The notes beneath the pieces are model-generated. The model was not told where the DNA came from. It was given only the letters and a program-made list of their open reading frames with translations, and made no database searches. Both the position numbers and the translations under genes were made by a program. From Flavobacterium aquicola (GTDB lineage Bacteria; Bacteroidota; Bacteroidia; Flavobacteriales; Flavobacteriaceae), in assembly GCF_003385115.1 (NCBI RefSeq), contig NZ_QUNI01000001.1, forward strand, positions 124,001-188,000: a stretch of 64,000 nucleotides of DNA, read 5' to 3'. Of the stretch, positions 1 to 9,943 are shown piece after piece (positions within the stretch are counted from its first letter, which is position 1; the number at the start of each line of letters is the position of its first letter).

Positions 1-186
1 CAATCCTAAATCATCTGCTAAAGCAGCTTTAATTTCAAATTTTCTGCTAGGAGCACCGTATATTTCTGTTGAACCTAGAGCAAGAGTAGGTTTTTCAGAA
101 GTTGGAAAATCATCTTCATTATCTTGACATCCTATAAAAAGGACTGCAAAAAAAGCAAGAAAAAATAAAAATTTAATTTTTTTCAT
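1..186 (-). CDS. Putative lipoprotein, N-terminal fragment
   Basis: The first 62 codons of a minus-strand gene are present and the rest lies beyond the left edge. The N-terminus is two lysines, a strongly hydrophobic stretch (about residues 6-20) and a lipobox ending FIGC. An acidic stretch QDNEDDF follows, as is usual for Bacteroidetes lipoproteins, where acidic residues after the cysteine favour surface export. The start is the ATG at 184-186. No family can be assigned from this fragment. Confidence 0.7.
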   Translation of the reverse strand, partial: MKKIKFLFFLAFFAVLFIGCQDNEDDFPTSEKPTLALGSTEIYGAPSRKFEIKAALADDLGL

Positions 187-1070
187 CTCTTTAATTTTAA
201 GGTTATTTTTTTTTTGTGGTTTTCAAAATATCGAAATTTATTCAATATCAATTAGTTTTTTTTAAACTACTTGAACATTAAAAAGACAGTTTTTTTGTCA
301 CATTTAATATATCAAATAATTCGAATGGGGTTCTAAAGCTCTTTTTACACTAAATGTTCCTCCATCATTTGCAGTAGACTACTGCAGTTAGAAAATGCTT
401 TTTGGTTTTTTGTCATAGGTTTTTTTTAAGTTAATTAATTAGATTGTGGTTATTTATAAGTGTTTATTATACATTTTAAAAATTTGGTGAAAAAAAATTA
501 TTTGCCATCGCTGTCAAAAACAAGTTGTAACAGTAATCAAACAAATAATTATTCATAATATATATCCTTTTATTAATACTAAATTCTTAATCAAAAACGA
601 TGGACATACAGTAAACCAAATTCTAAATCATAACTACGAAAACGATTTCTTTTTTAATTCAAAAAAATAACTTGACGCTTTTTATTAAATTAATAAATAT
701 ATAACGTTGTAGTAACTATAAGTGCAAAGTAATGGTTACTTTAAAATTTTTATGAGGGGTAAAATGGAAAAAAAAGGAGGTCAAAATGGTAATTATCGAA
801 TTTTGATCATTAAAAAATACCGACTATTAAAAAATACTTACAGATTTTTAAACAAAATATAATTATTACCTTATTTTATTTTTAAATCCAAAATGATTGA
901 AATTTTAATAATTTCCTTTCCTCGACCGAAAATTGAAGCTTAAAATCACATCTCAAATGCTTTCTTTTGCTTCTTTCAAGCTTTTTAAAGCTTAATTGTA
1001 ATCAAAGCAAACCTATCTCAAAATGATAATCCTTTAAAAATAGATTTGCTTTAACTTTAATTATTTTTTT
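187..1070. other. Long intergenic region, 884 bp
   Basis: No convincing gene is present. It holds the upstream region of the minus-strand lipoprotein and the 3' region of the GH2 gene. Visible structure: a 17-bp palindrome at 370-386 (TGCAGTAG-A-CTACTGCA), an inverted repeat at 726-742 (AAAGTAA-TGG-TTACTTT core), and hairpins near 980-996 and 1004-1052. A 36-codon basic ORF at 752-862 was considered and not called. Confidence 0.5.
1004..1052 (-). terminator. Hairpin downstream of the GH2 gene
   Basis: Arms at 1004-1016 and 1040-1052 pair over 13 bp with one G-U wobble on minus-strand RNA. They start about 18 bp past the GH2 stop. A second self-complementary stretch (AAGCTTTTTAAAGCTT) follows near 980-996. 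The loop is long (23 nt), so this could be a terminator or a 3'-end stabiliser. Confidence 0.4.
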
Positions 1071-3863
1071 TTAATAAATACTCTTCGCGTCCTCCTTGCC
1101 TTTCTCCTTCTGCTCTGTCAAAACTGATTTTAAAACATCAGGATTTTTTATAGCTTCTGGATTAAAGGATTCGCTGTTCATATATTTTAAGATTGAAATC
1201 AGCATTTGTTTTGCAACTGGGCGTTTATCTAAATCGGTTGCCAAATCAAAAGATGCGATTACCAATTTTCCAGTTCCAACGCTTCCTTCAAAAAGCGATG
1301 CCAGTTTGCGGTTATTGGCAAAATTATCGACCATTTCTACAATCGGGCTTCCTCCTTCTACACCATCTGTAATGAGTGTTGTCGAATTCACATTCAAATC
1401 CCACCATTGCCAGTCGGTATTCATATCCGTCGGGAAATCGGCCAAAGCTTTGTGCGAAGGATTACAAAGCACTCCCATTGTTCCAGCTTGTTTCGGAAAA
1501 TGTACAGGACTCCAAAAAACAGGAACAAATTTTCCTTCGATACCTTTTATTTTTTTCCAATCAGGATTTAGCAGTACTTTTTTACCGGCTTTCAGAAATT
1601 TGTAGGCTTCATCAAGACTTCTGGTGTAAACTACTTTTCCGTAATCTAAAGTCTGCTTCTGCGGGTATACCCAAATATTCCATTGGTTTTTATAGTTTGT
1701 TCCTTTCAGATTTACAGTAACTGTTAATTTGGCTGCTTTTGTAATTTTCTGAAGGCTTTCATTTATATCCAATATTTTATGATTGTAACCAATAGAAACT
1801 GCAGATTTTGTATTTCCAGAAGCAACTACAGTATTTCCGTCGTTAATGCTCCATTCTATTTCCTGATCTTTTAAAACTGCATCCGAATAATTACTTATAT
1901 CCAAAGAAGCCGTAAAAGATTCATCGTTTGTATAAGTCGCTTTAGCAAAACGCAAGAGCGGTACAACTGGAGCTGAAAACTGTCTGAATTCTTCCGCCGA
2001 AATCAAACCTTTGCTATCCCAGAAAGCATCCAAAAGCCCGACCAATGCCGTTCCCTGACCTGGAAAATCATGCAGATCCAATAATTGAAAACCACTGATC
2101 CCTGCTGTTTTCAACGCTCTTTCGATTTCTTCTTTATACAGAATCACCGCCAATTTACCAGAAGCTTTTGTATAATCAGCAGCTTTGCTTATTAAACCTT
2201 TACGCTCTAAATCTTCCTTAACCGATTTAAAATTGATGGGTTCCAAAACTCCTGTGTATTTCGAAATCTCATCAATTTTAGGATAAACCGCATACTGACC
2301 GATTTCATGCGTCACCAAAGGAACCGTCATCCCTTCTACAGAGGCAACATAATCTTTATTGAAAGTTGGAGATTCACTGTTAAAAACACCTTGTCCGCGA
2401 ACCCAGCCTTTTTTAGTCCATTGTGTAATAAAAAAATCATCCTCGGGTTCCGGCCAGTCGCCATGTCCTTTTTCGAAAGTAAACGAAGTTGTAGTATAAA
2501 GATGCCTGTCATCTTTAGCTCTTAAACTATTCATCAATTTCGTCAAAACTGTCATGTCGCCCTGCAGTTCATTCCCCATCGACCACATACAGAAAGATGG
2601 ATGATTTCCATATTCATTAATCATGCGCTGCGCTTCGGCGTATAGAAAGTCGGTTGTTTTTTGATCCTGACCAATTTTAAGGCTCCAAACCGGCAATTCC
2701 ACCTGAAGATAAAAACCCATTTCATCTGCTACTTCAAACGCTGCCTGTGGCGGACACCAAGAGTGAAAACGCAGGTGATTCAATCCCCAGTTTCTCGCAG
2801 TGCCAAAAACTTTTCTCCAGCCTTCTTTATCCATTGGCGGATGTCCCGTAAGCGGAAAAATATCGCATTCTAATGTTCCTCTCAAAAATACAGGCTCATT
2901 ATTGTTAGTCAGCACAGAACCTTTTCGAGAAAAACTTCTCATTCCAAAATCAACTGAAGAATTCGATTGATTTTTTCCTGCTTTTAATTCGGCTTTTAAT
3001 TCATATAACTCAGGTGAAAATTCACTCCAGAGCTTTATGTCTTTACCCATATTATAATCGACCTCAACAACGGATTCTCCTGTTTTTATCTGGATTTCCT
3101 TTTGTAGCGCTGCAACTGAAATCTTGGTCTTTTTATTTACAGCAGTAATGCTCAAAATTCCTTTTGTATTTTTTGAACTGTTGTTAAGCGTCACTTTCAC
3201 TTTTGCACTTCCTGTACTTATTTCCGGTTTTACCTGAAGATTCGCAATTCGGACAGCATCGAAAGCTTCGATTTCCATTCTGCCAATAATTCCGTTCCAG
3301 ATAATCTGCGTTTCATTAGTATAAGAATGCGCCATATTATCAACACTGATATCAAACAGTTTTCGGTTGTCTACACGAATAGTTATGCGGTGTGTTTTTC
3401 CGGCGGTAATATATTTTGTAAGGTCAAAATAATGCGGTGCTATCAGACTGTTTTGTTCAGATGGAAGTTCATTCCCGTCAATCCAGACATTGGTTTTCCA
3501 AATAACACGCTCCAGTTTTAGAATAAATTCTTTTCCTTTCCAATTATTTGGTACCGTAATCTCTCTTGTGTACCAAGCAGCACCCAGATAACTGTTTTTT
3601 CGGGTTAGATGACTCATTTGAAGTTTCTCTAAACTTGGTTTTAGTTTATTAGGAACTCCAAGACCCGCATCATCTGTAGTTCCCGGCAGTTTCATCAATT
3701 GCTTAAAACTCATGTTCTGCCAGCCGTTTTTCTGTCCGCTATCTGTGCTGTCGAGCTGTACGGACCATTCCCCGGCAATATCTATTACCATTTTCTCTCT
3801 TGAATCCCATGAAGAGAGAAAAAGCAAACAAATAACTGCTGTTATGATATATTTGATTTTCAT
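1071..3863 (-). CDS. Glycoside hydrolase family 2 protein
   Basis: 930 residues. A signal peptide (residues 1 to about 20) suggests export to the periplasm. The order fits GH2: jelly-roll sugar-binding domain (about 30-200), immunoglobulin-like domain (about 205-310), then a TIM barrel from about 315. The acid/base candidate is Glu432 in WSMGNEL and the nucleophile candidate is Glu520 in VTHEIGQY. About 300 further residues form C-terminal beta domains. GH2 enzymes are retaining exo-glycosidases (beta-galactosidase, beta-glucuronidase, beta-mannosidase and others); the sugar cannot be told here. It is the last gene of a minus-strand run with the DUF5107 protein (42 bp gap) and the sugar porter, so it probably liberates the sugar that the porter imports. 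Confidence 0.9.
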   Translation of the reverse strand: MKIKYIITAVICLLFLSSWDSREKMVIDIAGEWSVQLDSTDSGQKNGWQNMSFKQLMKLPGTTDDAGLGVPNKLKPSLEKLQMSHLTRKNSYLGAAWYTREITVPNNWKGKEFILKLERVIWKTNVWIDGNELPSEQNSLIAPHYFDLTKYITAGKTHRITIRVDNRKLFDISVDNMAHSYTNETQIIWNGIIGRMEIEAFDAVRIANLQVKPEISTGSAKVKVTLNNSSKNTKGILSITAVNKKTKISVAALQKEIQIKTGESVVEVDYNMGKDIKLWSEFSPELYELKAELKAGKNQSNSSVDFGMRSFSRKGSVLTNNNEPVFLRGTLECDIFPLTGHPPMDKEGWRKVFGTARNWGLNHLRFHSWCPPQAAFEVADEMGFYLQVELPVWSLKIGQDQKTTDFLYAEAQRMINEYGNHPSFCMWSMGNELQGDMTVLTKLMNSLRAKDDRHLYTTTSFTFEKGHGDWPEPEDDFFITQWTKKGWVRGQGVFNSESPTFNKDYVASVEGMTVPLVTHEIGQYAVYPKIDEISKYTGVLEPINFKSVKEDLERKGLISKAADYTKASGKLAVILYKEEIERALKTAGISGFQLLDLHDFPGQGTALVGLLDAFWDSKGLISAEEFRQFSAPVVPLLRFAKATYTNDESFTASLDISNYSDAVLKDQEIEWSINDGNTVVASGNTKSAVSIGYNHKILDINESLQKITKAAKLTVTVNLKGTNYKNQWNIWVYPQKQTLDYGKVVYTRSLDEAYKFLKAGKKVLLNPDWKKIKGIEGKFVPVFWSPVHFPKQAGTMGVLCNPSHKALADFPTDMNTDWQWWDLNVNSTTLITDGVEGGSPIVEMVDNFANNRKLASLFEGSVGTGKLVIASFDLATDLDKRPVAKQMLISILKYMNSESFNPEAIKNPDVLKSVLTEQKEKGKEDAKSIY

Positions 3864-3905
3864 TTTATTAAATTTTATAATTATGATATCGGAAACAAAA
3901 CCTTT

Positions 3906-6900
3906 CTATTTACGAAAGGTTTGTTTATTGATATCTAATTGTTTTACTTTCTGATAATATTTCTCAGACTCGTTTTCATTTCCTAATCCGCTGTGACCTA
4001 AAGCCATCACATAGTAGCAATGCACCTGATTTCTAACATTCAAATCATCATCCCAAATCGCAAGATCCGGAAGTGAAACCGCGAAATAATCTATTCTTGA
4101 TTTTTCGAATAGATATTTTTCTCCGTGAGCCAGCAGTTTATTGAAACGGCTTCGGGCTTTGTCTTCATCACCTAATTCGCGCCAAGCCAGTCCTTGATAG
4201 AAAATCTTATCCGGCTGCTGATCGTTATAGAAAAATGCCTGAACCGGTTCTGATGATCCCAAAGTTGCTTCAACAAAATTTGCTGTTGCATTTTCTAAAT
4301 CTCCAAGTCCTTTGTATGCTAAACCTTTATAATAAAAAACCTCGTTTTCCTCAGCATTTTTCAATTTTCCTTCGCCTAAATCATGCGGATAAACTTCGGT
4401 TTCTTTCAGTAATTGTACCGCATCTGCAAATCGGTTTTCTGCAATTGCAATTTTGGCTAATTCTACTCTGCATAAAGTATACTGACCAGTTACTTTTCCT
4501 TCACCGCCTTCCCAAGGATGGAATTTTCGCTGTGAAATTAATTCTTTTGCAATAGCGTATTTACCTGTCTGATTATAAAGTGTAATGCGTTCGATGCACA
4601 AATCGTCACGCTCTTCAACCAAATTTGGATACTGGTTTAAAACTTCTAAACGGAATTCAGGAGTTTTTCCAATTTTCTTATACAGCTGATCCAATTCCAT
4701 AAAAATTCTTGAATCGGCTGTGTCCAATGCAAATGCTTTTTCTAACATTTCCTGAGCCTTAACTTTGTCATTTGTCTTATTGAAATAAGCAAGTGCAAGG
4801 TTTCTTAACAAGGTAGGAAATTTTTCGTCTATACTGTATGACAGTTCCCAGCATTTTACAGCTTCATCATATTGGCGGAAAGCATACCAAAAATTCCCCA
4901 AATAATAAGGTGCTTTTGCATCTTTTGGATTTAAACGAATGGCGTCCTGCAGAATATTCACTTCTTCAATACGGTTTGGAAAACACTTTTCGGGTGACTC
5001 AATAGCCGCTTTTTTGTACCATTCTAAAGCTTCGTCTTTATTTTCAGCCATTGAAGCAAAATAACCCAAAGCATAATACACCATTGGATAAACTTCTTCG
5101 GTATCATTAATTGATTCCTGCAATAATTGAGAAGCTTCCGCATATAGTCCCGCTCCTGCAAAATCCAACGCATACTCGATATAACCGTGTGACCACTGGC
5201 GCATGATGGTATTCATTTCGTCCAATACTGTTTTGTCTTTTGTCAGCAGGTATTTCTCAAAACGGCATCCCATATTGAAACGGTCAATTTTGAGCGATTC
5301 TTCTATCCATGCCAAAGCTTCCTGATTTCTGTTTAATTTTCTTAAAATAGAAGCTTTCAGCTGGCGCGCTTTGTGATTGTGCCAGTTGCGGATCAATGAC
5401 GATTCGACTCTTTCCAACGCTTCTGACCATTCACCTTTTATGCTGTCAATTTGTGCCAATGCATAAAAACCGGCGTCCTGCCACGCTGCATTCCAAGTCG
5501 ATTTGAAAAGAGAATTATAAGCGTCATCGAATTTCCCCTGCAATTTCAAGCAATAGCCCAGATTGTATAAAGGCTCGCCATCAATCGGATTTGGATTTCT
5601 TTCTGTTAAAACTTCAACTGCGGTTCTGAAATAGGTTTCTGCTTTTTCAAACTGACCTCTTCGAAGCATCAAAAGTCCGACAGCATTATTACATCTCACA
5701 TCCCTTGAATCTCTGCTTAAAGCCTCAAAATAATAATCCAGCGGATTGTAAGTTGCGTGTCTGTATTGTTCCAAATGCAGTCCTGTCAGGTACAATTGTT
5801 CCATTGAAGCAATATCTTTTGGATCAAGAGCCGCTTTTGCAGGATCAGGAACTGGTTTAATCTCGGCTTTTTCTTCCTGATACTGAACCAGAATTTTACC
5901 ATTTGAAGTATAAACGGTAAAAATCAAATCCTCAGAAGCTGTTTCTCCGATCGAAACTCGTTTTTTATATGGATTTACAGGAGAAATCGTAATTTCATCC
6001 TCAAACAATACCTTGTTTTGCTTGTCTTTTAATTCAATTTTTAAGTTTTCATAAAGACCTGTTGTGTACAAAATCAGATCCGCTTCGTTTCCTTCAACTT
6101 CGATGTTTATGATGGCATCTTTGGTTGCATTTTTAACGTAACCTACTTCGGCATAAGGCATGAAATATTGTACCCATGACTTTTCTTCATAAGCCTGAAG
6201 CCAAGAAAAATCAGGCTGATTATCTGTGAAAACTCCCGTCATTAATTCAATATACGGACCGTCTTGATCTGTTAGATTTCTGTCCCAAGCCAAACCAAAA
6301 TCTCCGTTACCCCAAGTCCATTGCTTTTTCCCTGGAGACACATGATGATTCGCCACATGTAATAATCCAGCCTGCACATTATCTTCGTAACCACCCACAA
6401 AATTATATTTGGACTGCACCGCCATATAGGATGTTGGAACCGGAATGTTTTTATATTTTGAAATATCAACTCCTGCAGAATAATCCTGTTTGTAATATTC
6501 TCCAGTTGCAATCGGGAATTTTGAAACATCTCTTTTTCCGTGGTCAAATACGGCATTCACATCAGGTGGAAAAACCGATTTATAGCCATCATTCACCACC
6601 ACAGCAGGATTTGCCCACCAAAGGAATGTCTGCGGAAAAGCGGTACGATTGTAGATTTTTACTTTTATCTCAATGTAGGCTTTGTCAGGATGCAGCGTGA
6701 ACCCCTGCATTCCTTTGGTTCTGAACATTCTTTCTACTTCATTACACCAAATTGTTTTACTTCCGTCTTCATTTTCTTCAATATTATAATCCGTAGGCAA
6801 AAAAGTACTTGGACGGTGGTGCTGTGGCCAGTTGAATTCAATTCCGCCAGAAATCCAAGGCCCTGTAAGTCCTACAAGAGCAGGTTTTATCACCTGATTA

Positions 6901-7289
6901 TAGTAAACAAAATGACGCTGTTTTACTTTGTCGTACGCCATGTGAACACGCCCTCCAAGTTCCGGAAGAATCATTATCTTGATGTATTTATTTTCTAAAA
7001 ATACCGCGTTATATGACTTATCGAATTTTTCATCTGATAATTTTTCGACCACAGGATAAGGATAAACAGCTCCTGAGCTTCCCTGATATACACGTTTTTC
7101 AAGAAAAATAGGGTTCTTTTCTTCTTCGCCAATTTGGTAAGTCGGTAATAAAATATCCTCTTCCCAAACACGAACTACGCCATCTTCGTTAACAGTAGAC
7201 TGAATTAAATAAGCTGTTATTTTTTCGTCCTGAGCTGTTTCGTTTACCGATTGTTTTGAATGCAGATTTTCTGCAATTATATTTTCCAT
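3906..7289 (-). CDS. DUF5107 domain protein with tetratricopeptide repeats
   Basis: 1127 residues with no signal peptide, so probably cytoplasmic. Residues about 45-360 match my memory of DUF5107, a mutarotase-like beta domain, with the motif GGIEFNWPQHHRP. From about 480 to the C-terminus the protein is helical with repeated TPR-like units such as ALGYFASMAENKDEALEWY and YLGNFWYAFRQYDEAVKCW. DUF5107 proteins often occur beside sugar porters and glycosidases, and their biochemistry is not settled. It lies 14 bp from the MFS gene and 42 bp from the GH2 gene, so co-transcription is likely. An intracellular sugar-handling or sensing role is inference. Confidence 0.85.
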   Translation of the reverse strand: MENIIAENLHSKQSVNETAQDEKITAYLIQSTVNEDGVVRVWEEDILLPTYQIGEEEKNPIFLEKRVYQGSSGAVYPYPVVEKLSDEKFDKSYNAVFLENKYIKIMILPELGGRVHMAYDKVKQRHFVYYNQVIKPALVGLTGPWISGGIEFNWPQHHRPSTFLPTDYNIEENEDGSKTIWCNEVERMFRTKGMQGFTLHPDKAYIEIKVKIYNRTAFPQTFLWWANPAVVVNDGYKSVFPPDVNAVFDHGKRDVSKFPIATGEYYKQDYSAGVDISKYKNIPVPTSYMAVQSKYNFVGGYEDNVQAGLLHVANHHVSPGKKQWTWGNGDFGLAWDRNLTDQDGPYIELMTGVFTDNQPDFSWLQAYEEKSWVQYFMPYAEVGYVKNATKDAIINIEVEGNEADLILYTTGLYENLKIELKDKQNKVLFEDEITISPVNPYKKRVSIGETASEDLIFTVYTSNGKILVQYQEEKAEIKPVPDPAKAALDPKDIASMEQLYLTGLHLEQYRHATYNPLDYYFEALSRDSRDVRCNNAVGLLMLRRGQFEKAETYFRTAVEVLTERNPNPIDGEPLYNLGYCLKLQGKFDDAYNSLFKSTWNAAWQDAGFYALAQIDSIKGEWSEALERVESSLIRNWHNHKARQLKASILRKLNRNQEALAWIEESLKIDRFNMGCRFEKYLLTKDKTVLDEMNTIMRQWSHGYIEYALDFAGAGLYAEASQLLQESINDTEEVYPMVYYALGYFASMAENKDEALEWYKKAAIESPEKCFPNRIEEVNILQDAIRLNPKDAKAPYYLGNFWYAFRQYDEAVKCWELSYSIDEKFPTLLRNLALAYFNKTNDKVKAQEMLEKAFALDTADSRIFMELDQLYKKIGKTPEFRLEVLNQYPNLVEERDDLCIERITLYNQTGKYAIAKELISQRKFHPWEGGEGKVTGQYTLCRVELAKIAIAENRFADAVQLLKETEVYPHDLGEGKLKNAEENEVFYYKGLAYKGLGDLENATANFVEATLGSSEPVQAFFYNDQQPDKIFYQGLAWRELGDEDKARSRFNKLLAHGEKYLFEKSRIDYFAVSLPDLAIWDDDLNVRNQVHCYYVMALGHSGLGNENESEKYYQKVKQLDINKQTFRK

Positions 7290-7303
7290 CTTATTATATG
7301 CTA

Positions 7304-8680
7304 TTATTTTGTCAATTCATTTTCAATTTCCTCTAAGGACTTTCCTTTGGTTTCCGGCAGCGAAATGCGAAGGAAAACAAATCCTAACAGGCAGATCACA
7401 CCGTAAAGCCAGAAGGTTCCGTAAGACCCCAGACTGTTATTTAATATCGGAAAAGTGTAAGTCAGTATGAAACAGGCCGTCCAAAGGGCGAAAGTCGAAA
7501 CTGCCATTGCCATTGCTCGTATTTTGGTCGGAAATATTTCAGATAAAACGACCCAAGTAATAGGTGCCAATGTCATTGCATAGCAGGAAATTGCTGCGAT
7601 TACAAGTCCTAAAACTGCAAGTCCTGTTATTTCAAAATAATAGCAGGCGCCAAGTGCTGCATAGATGAAAAACAATCCAATTGAACCGATAAGCATCAGC
7701 GTTCTTCTTCCCCATCTGTCAACAAAATACATACCTGCGAAAGTGAAGATTACATTTGTAACACCAGTAATTACGATATTGAATAAGATATCCGAAACGC
7801 CATAACCGGCTGCTGAAAATATTTCCTGAGCATAATTAAAAATCACGTTGATACCGCACCATTGCTGAAATGCTGCAATCACAATTCCTAACAAAAGAAT
7901 CTTTGGCATTTTACCTTCAAAAAGCATTTTATAATTGGCTTCTTCTTTGACATCCCCTGCACTTGCTTTCAGTTCTTCAATTTGTTCTTTTGCAAAATCA
8001 TTTCCGCCAATTTTAGTAAAAATAGATTCAGCTTTTGAATATTTACGCTGACTTGCAAGCCATCTTGGACTTTCGGGTATTATTAATATCAAAGCAAAAA
8101 AGGCTACTGATGGAATGGCTCCAGCCCAAAACATATATCTCCAGCCCCATTGACCGTTCCAAGAATTCAAAATATCCTGTCCTTCTACAATCGGGTCTGC
8201 AATTAACCAATTCACAATCTGCGCTGCCAATATCCCTATTACAACCGTTAACTGATTTATCGAAACAAACTTCCCTCTGGATTCACTTGGAGCGATTTCG
8301 GCTATATACATCGGTGAAAGATTCGAGGCGATTCCAATTCCGATACCGCCAACAACTCTCCATATTATAAACCATTCAATAGTATCGACTATTCCGGTAC
8401 CAACTGCTGCGAGCGTAAAAAAGATTGAAGCGACAATCATCAGCGGTTTTCTGCCGTATTTATCAGATAAACTTCCCGAAATCATTACACCCAAGAGGCA
8501 TCCTAAAATAGCGCTTCCCATTACCCATCCCTGCATAGAAGGCGAATTGGCAATATTAAAAAAGACCTCATAAAATGGCTTTGCTCCACCAATTACAACC
8601 CAATCATATCCAAACAGCAGCCCACCCATGGCCGAAACCAATGCGATGAAAAGCAGATAGGAAGAATTATACTTTTTCAT
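7304..8680 (-). CDS. MFS sugar porter (XylE-like sugar:H+ symporter)
   Basis: 458 residues from the chosen ATG, with about 12 transmembrane segments. Sugar-porter signatures are clear: GRKPLM in the 2-3 loop, PESPRWL after helix 6, DRWGRRTLM in the 8-9 loop, and PETKGKSLEEIE at the C-terminus. QQWCGIN in helix 7 fits the sugar-binding QQ(x)GIN motif. An in-frame ATG at 8710 would add MLNYLKKIKF. The 8680 start is preferred because it follows an A/T-rich leader typical of these genomes. The family imports xylose, galactose, arabinose or glucose with protons across the inner membrane. It is first in the run with the DUF5107 and GH2 genes. Confidence 0.9.
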   Translation of the reverse strand: MKKYNSSYLLFIALVSAMGGLLFGYDWVVIGGAKPFYEVFFNIANSPSMQGWVMGSAILGCLLGVMISGSLSDKYGRKPLMIVASIFFTLAAVGTGIVDTIEWFIIWRVVGGIGIGIASNLSPMYIAEIAPSESRGKFVSINQLTVVIGILAAQIVNWLIADPIVEGQDILNSWNGQWGWRYMFWAGAIPSVAFFALILIIPESPRWLASQRKYSKAESIFTKIGGNDFAKEQIEELKASAGDVKEEANYKMLFEGKMPKILLLGIVIAAFQQWCGINVIFNYAQEIFSAAGYGVSDILFNIVITGVTNVIFTFAGMYFVDRWGRRTLMLIGSIGLFFIYAALGACYYFEITGLAVLGLVIAAISCYAMTLAPITWVVLSEIFPTKIRAMAMAVSTFALWTACFILTYTFPILNNSLGSYGTFWLYGVICLLGFVFLRISLPETKGKSLEEIENELTK

Positions 8681-8720
8681 AAATTTTATTTTTTTTAAAT
8701 AATTTAACATTACAAATGTC

Positions 8721-8908
8721 GTCAGATATTACAGTTGCAAAAATGTAATATTTATATAAAACATGTATAAAACATAGATTTTAATACTTTATTTATCATA
8801 CTAAAAATAAAAAAACGTTTTTTTTACAGCAACCATACTTTTTTAAACTATATTTTAATGAATTCACACTTTATAATAGATAAAATATCTGACTAAAAAA
8901 TATCAGAC
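8721..8908. repeat. Three copies of a 10-bp motif between divergent genes
   Basis: AATATCTGAC occurs at 8884-8893, as AATATCAGAC at 8899-8908 (15 bp in phase, same orientation), and inverted at 8721-8730. The copies lie between the sugar porter and the divergent AraC-type regulator. They are candidate operators for that regulator or for the hybrid sensor, both of which carry AraC-type DNA-binding domains. Confidence 0.4.
8755..8776. repeat. Tandem 11-bp direct repeat upstream of the sugar porter
   Basis: TATAAAACATG (8755-8765) is followed directly by TATAAAACATA (8766-8776). One helical-turn spacing on one DNA face is a common form for AraC-family half-sites. It lies about 45 bp upstream of the upper ATG of the porter gene. 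Confidence 0.35.
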
Positions 8909-8964
8909 ACATTAAATCAACAATTTTCAAACCCCATTTCCTCAGAATATGTATATTACCATGA

Positions 8965-8997
8965 TTTGACATTGTACAGTATTATTTCATAAATTTG
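8965..8997 (+). promoter_or_regulatory. Bacteroidetes-type promoter for the AraC regulator
   Basis: TTTG at 8965-8968 and TAAATTTG at 8990-8997, spaced by 21 nt, match the -33 TTTG and -7 TAnnTTTG elements of the Bacteroidetes primary sigma factor. The start codon is 50 bp downstream of the -7 box. Confidence 0.6.
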
Positions 8998-9047
8998 GTA
9001 TTAAATTATTTCTGAAGTTTTTTTTTTAAAACTAATCTAACCTTATT

Positions 9048-9932
9048 ATGGACCAAATAGCAGATGGATTTAAAGGCGAAAGAGCAATCGTTGTTCCATA
9101 TAGCGTACGGCATTTTCAATCTGAAAATGAACTGACAAAAAATGCTTTCATTACACATATTGGCTATTACCCAAATGCAAAATATCATTTTAGAAAACGG
9201 TCAAAAGGCGCACTTGAAAACATTCTTATTTATTGCGAAAGCGGAAAAGGGTTCATAACTCTTGAAAACGAACAATTCTCGCTTACAAAAGATCAGGCTT
9301 TTATTATTCCAGCACATAAAGCGCATAGCTATGAAGCTGAAATCTCAAAGCCTTGGAGCATTTATTGGTTACATTTCAAAGGAACTTCAAACTCATTACA
9401 CAGTGCAGTTTCTGGAAAAATTCTAAATCTAAATGACAGCCGATCAGCAGATAGATTGAACTTATTCGAAGAAATTTACCAGAATCTGGAAATGGGTTTT
9501 AACCCTGATAACCTCGAGTATTCCAGTATCTGCCTGCAGCATTTTCTTGCCAGCATAAAATACACGGATCAGTTTTTAAAAATAAAAACGGCAGATACTG
9601 AAGTCTTAGATATAATTCCGATGAGTATCATTTACATGAAAAATAACCTGACGAATAAAATAACGCTTCATGATATTGCTCAATATGTCGGTTATTCGAG
9701 TTCCTATTTTGGGGCATTGTTTTTAGAAAAAACATCATTTACCCCAATGGATTATTATAATCAGTTAAAAGTGCAGAAATCCTGCTCCCTTTTGCAGTTC
9801 AGCAACATGAAAATTAAAGAAATAGCATATCAATTGGGCTATTACGACCCGTTTCACTTTTCAAAATCGTTCCGATTAGTAATGGAAATATCACCCCGCG
9901 AATACCGTCTTAGATACAAAAGTCAAGTGTAA
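9048..9932 (+). CDS. AraC family transcriptional regulator
   Basis: 294 residues, typical AraC/XylS length. Residues about 20-160 form a cupin-like effector domain (GKGFITLENEQFSL, FIIPAHKAHSYEA). Residues about 190-290 hold two helix-turn-helix units ending HFSKSFRLVMEISPREYR, the family signature. It is divergent from the sugar porter and probably senses a sugar to control the porter, DUF5107 and GH2 genes. The shared intergenic region carries repeated motifs that could be its operators. Its stop is only 11 bp from the convergent stop of the hybrid sensor gene. Confidence 0.9.
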   Translation: MDQIADGFKGERAIVVPYSVRHFQSENELTKNAFITHIGYYPNAKYHFRKRSKGALENILIYCESGKGFITLENEQFSLTKDQAFIIPAHKAHSYEAEISKPWSIYWLHFKGTSNSLHSAVSGKILNLNDSRSADRLNLFEEIYQNLEMGFNPDNLEYSSICLQHFLASIKYTDQFLKIKTADTEVLDIIPMSIIYMKNNLTNKITLHDIAQYVGYSSSYFGALFLEKTSFTPMDYYNQLKVQKSCSLLQFSNMKIKEIAYQLGYYDPFHFSKSFRLVMEISPREYRLRYKSQV

Positions 9933-9943
9933 ACAGCCAAAAT

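Noticed and set aside
752..862. A 36-codon basic ORF with an AAGGAGGT sequence inside it
   Set aside because: The purine-rich Shine-Dalgarno-like stretch precedes an ATG with only six codons. The longer frame is Lys/Ile-rich, as chance AT-rich frames are, and has no recognisable domain.
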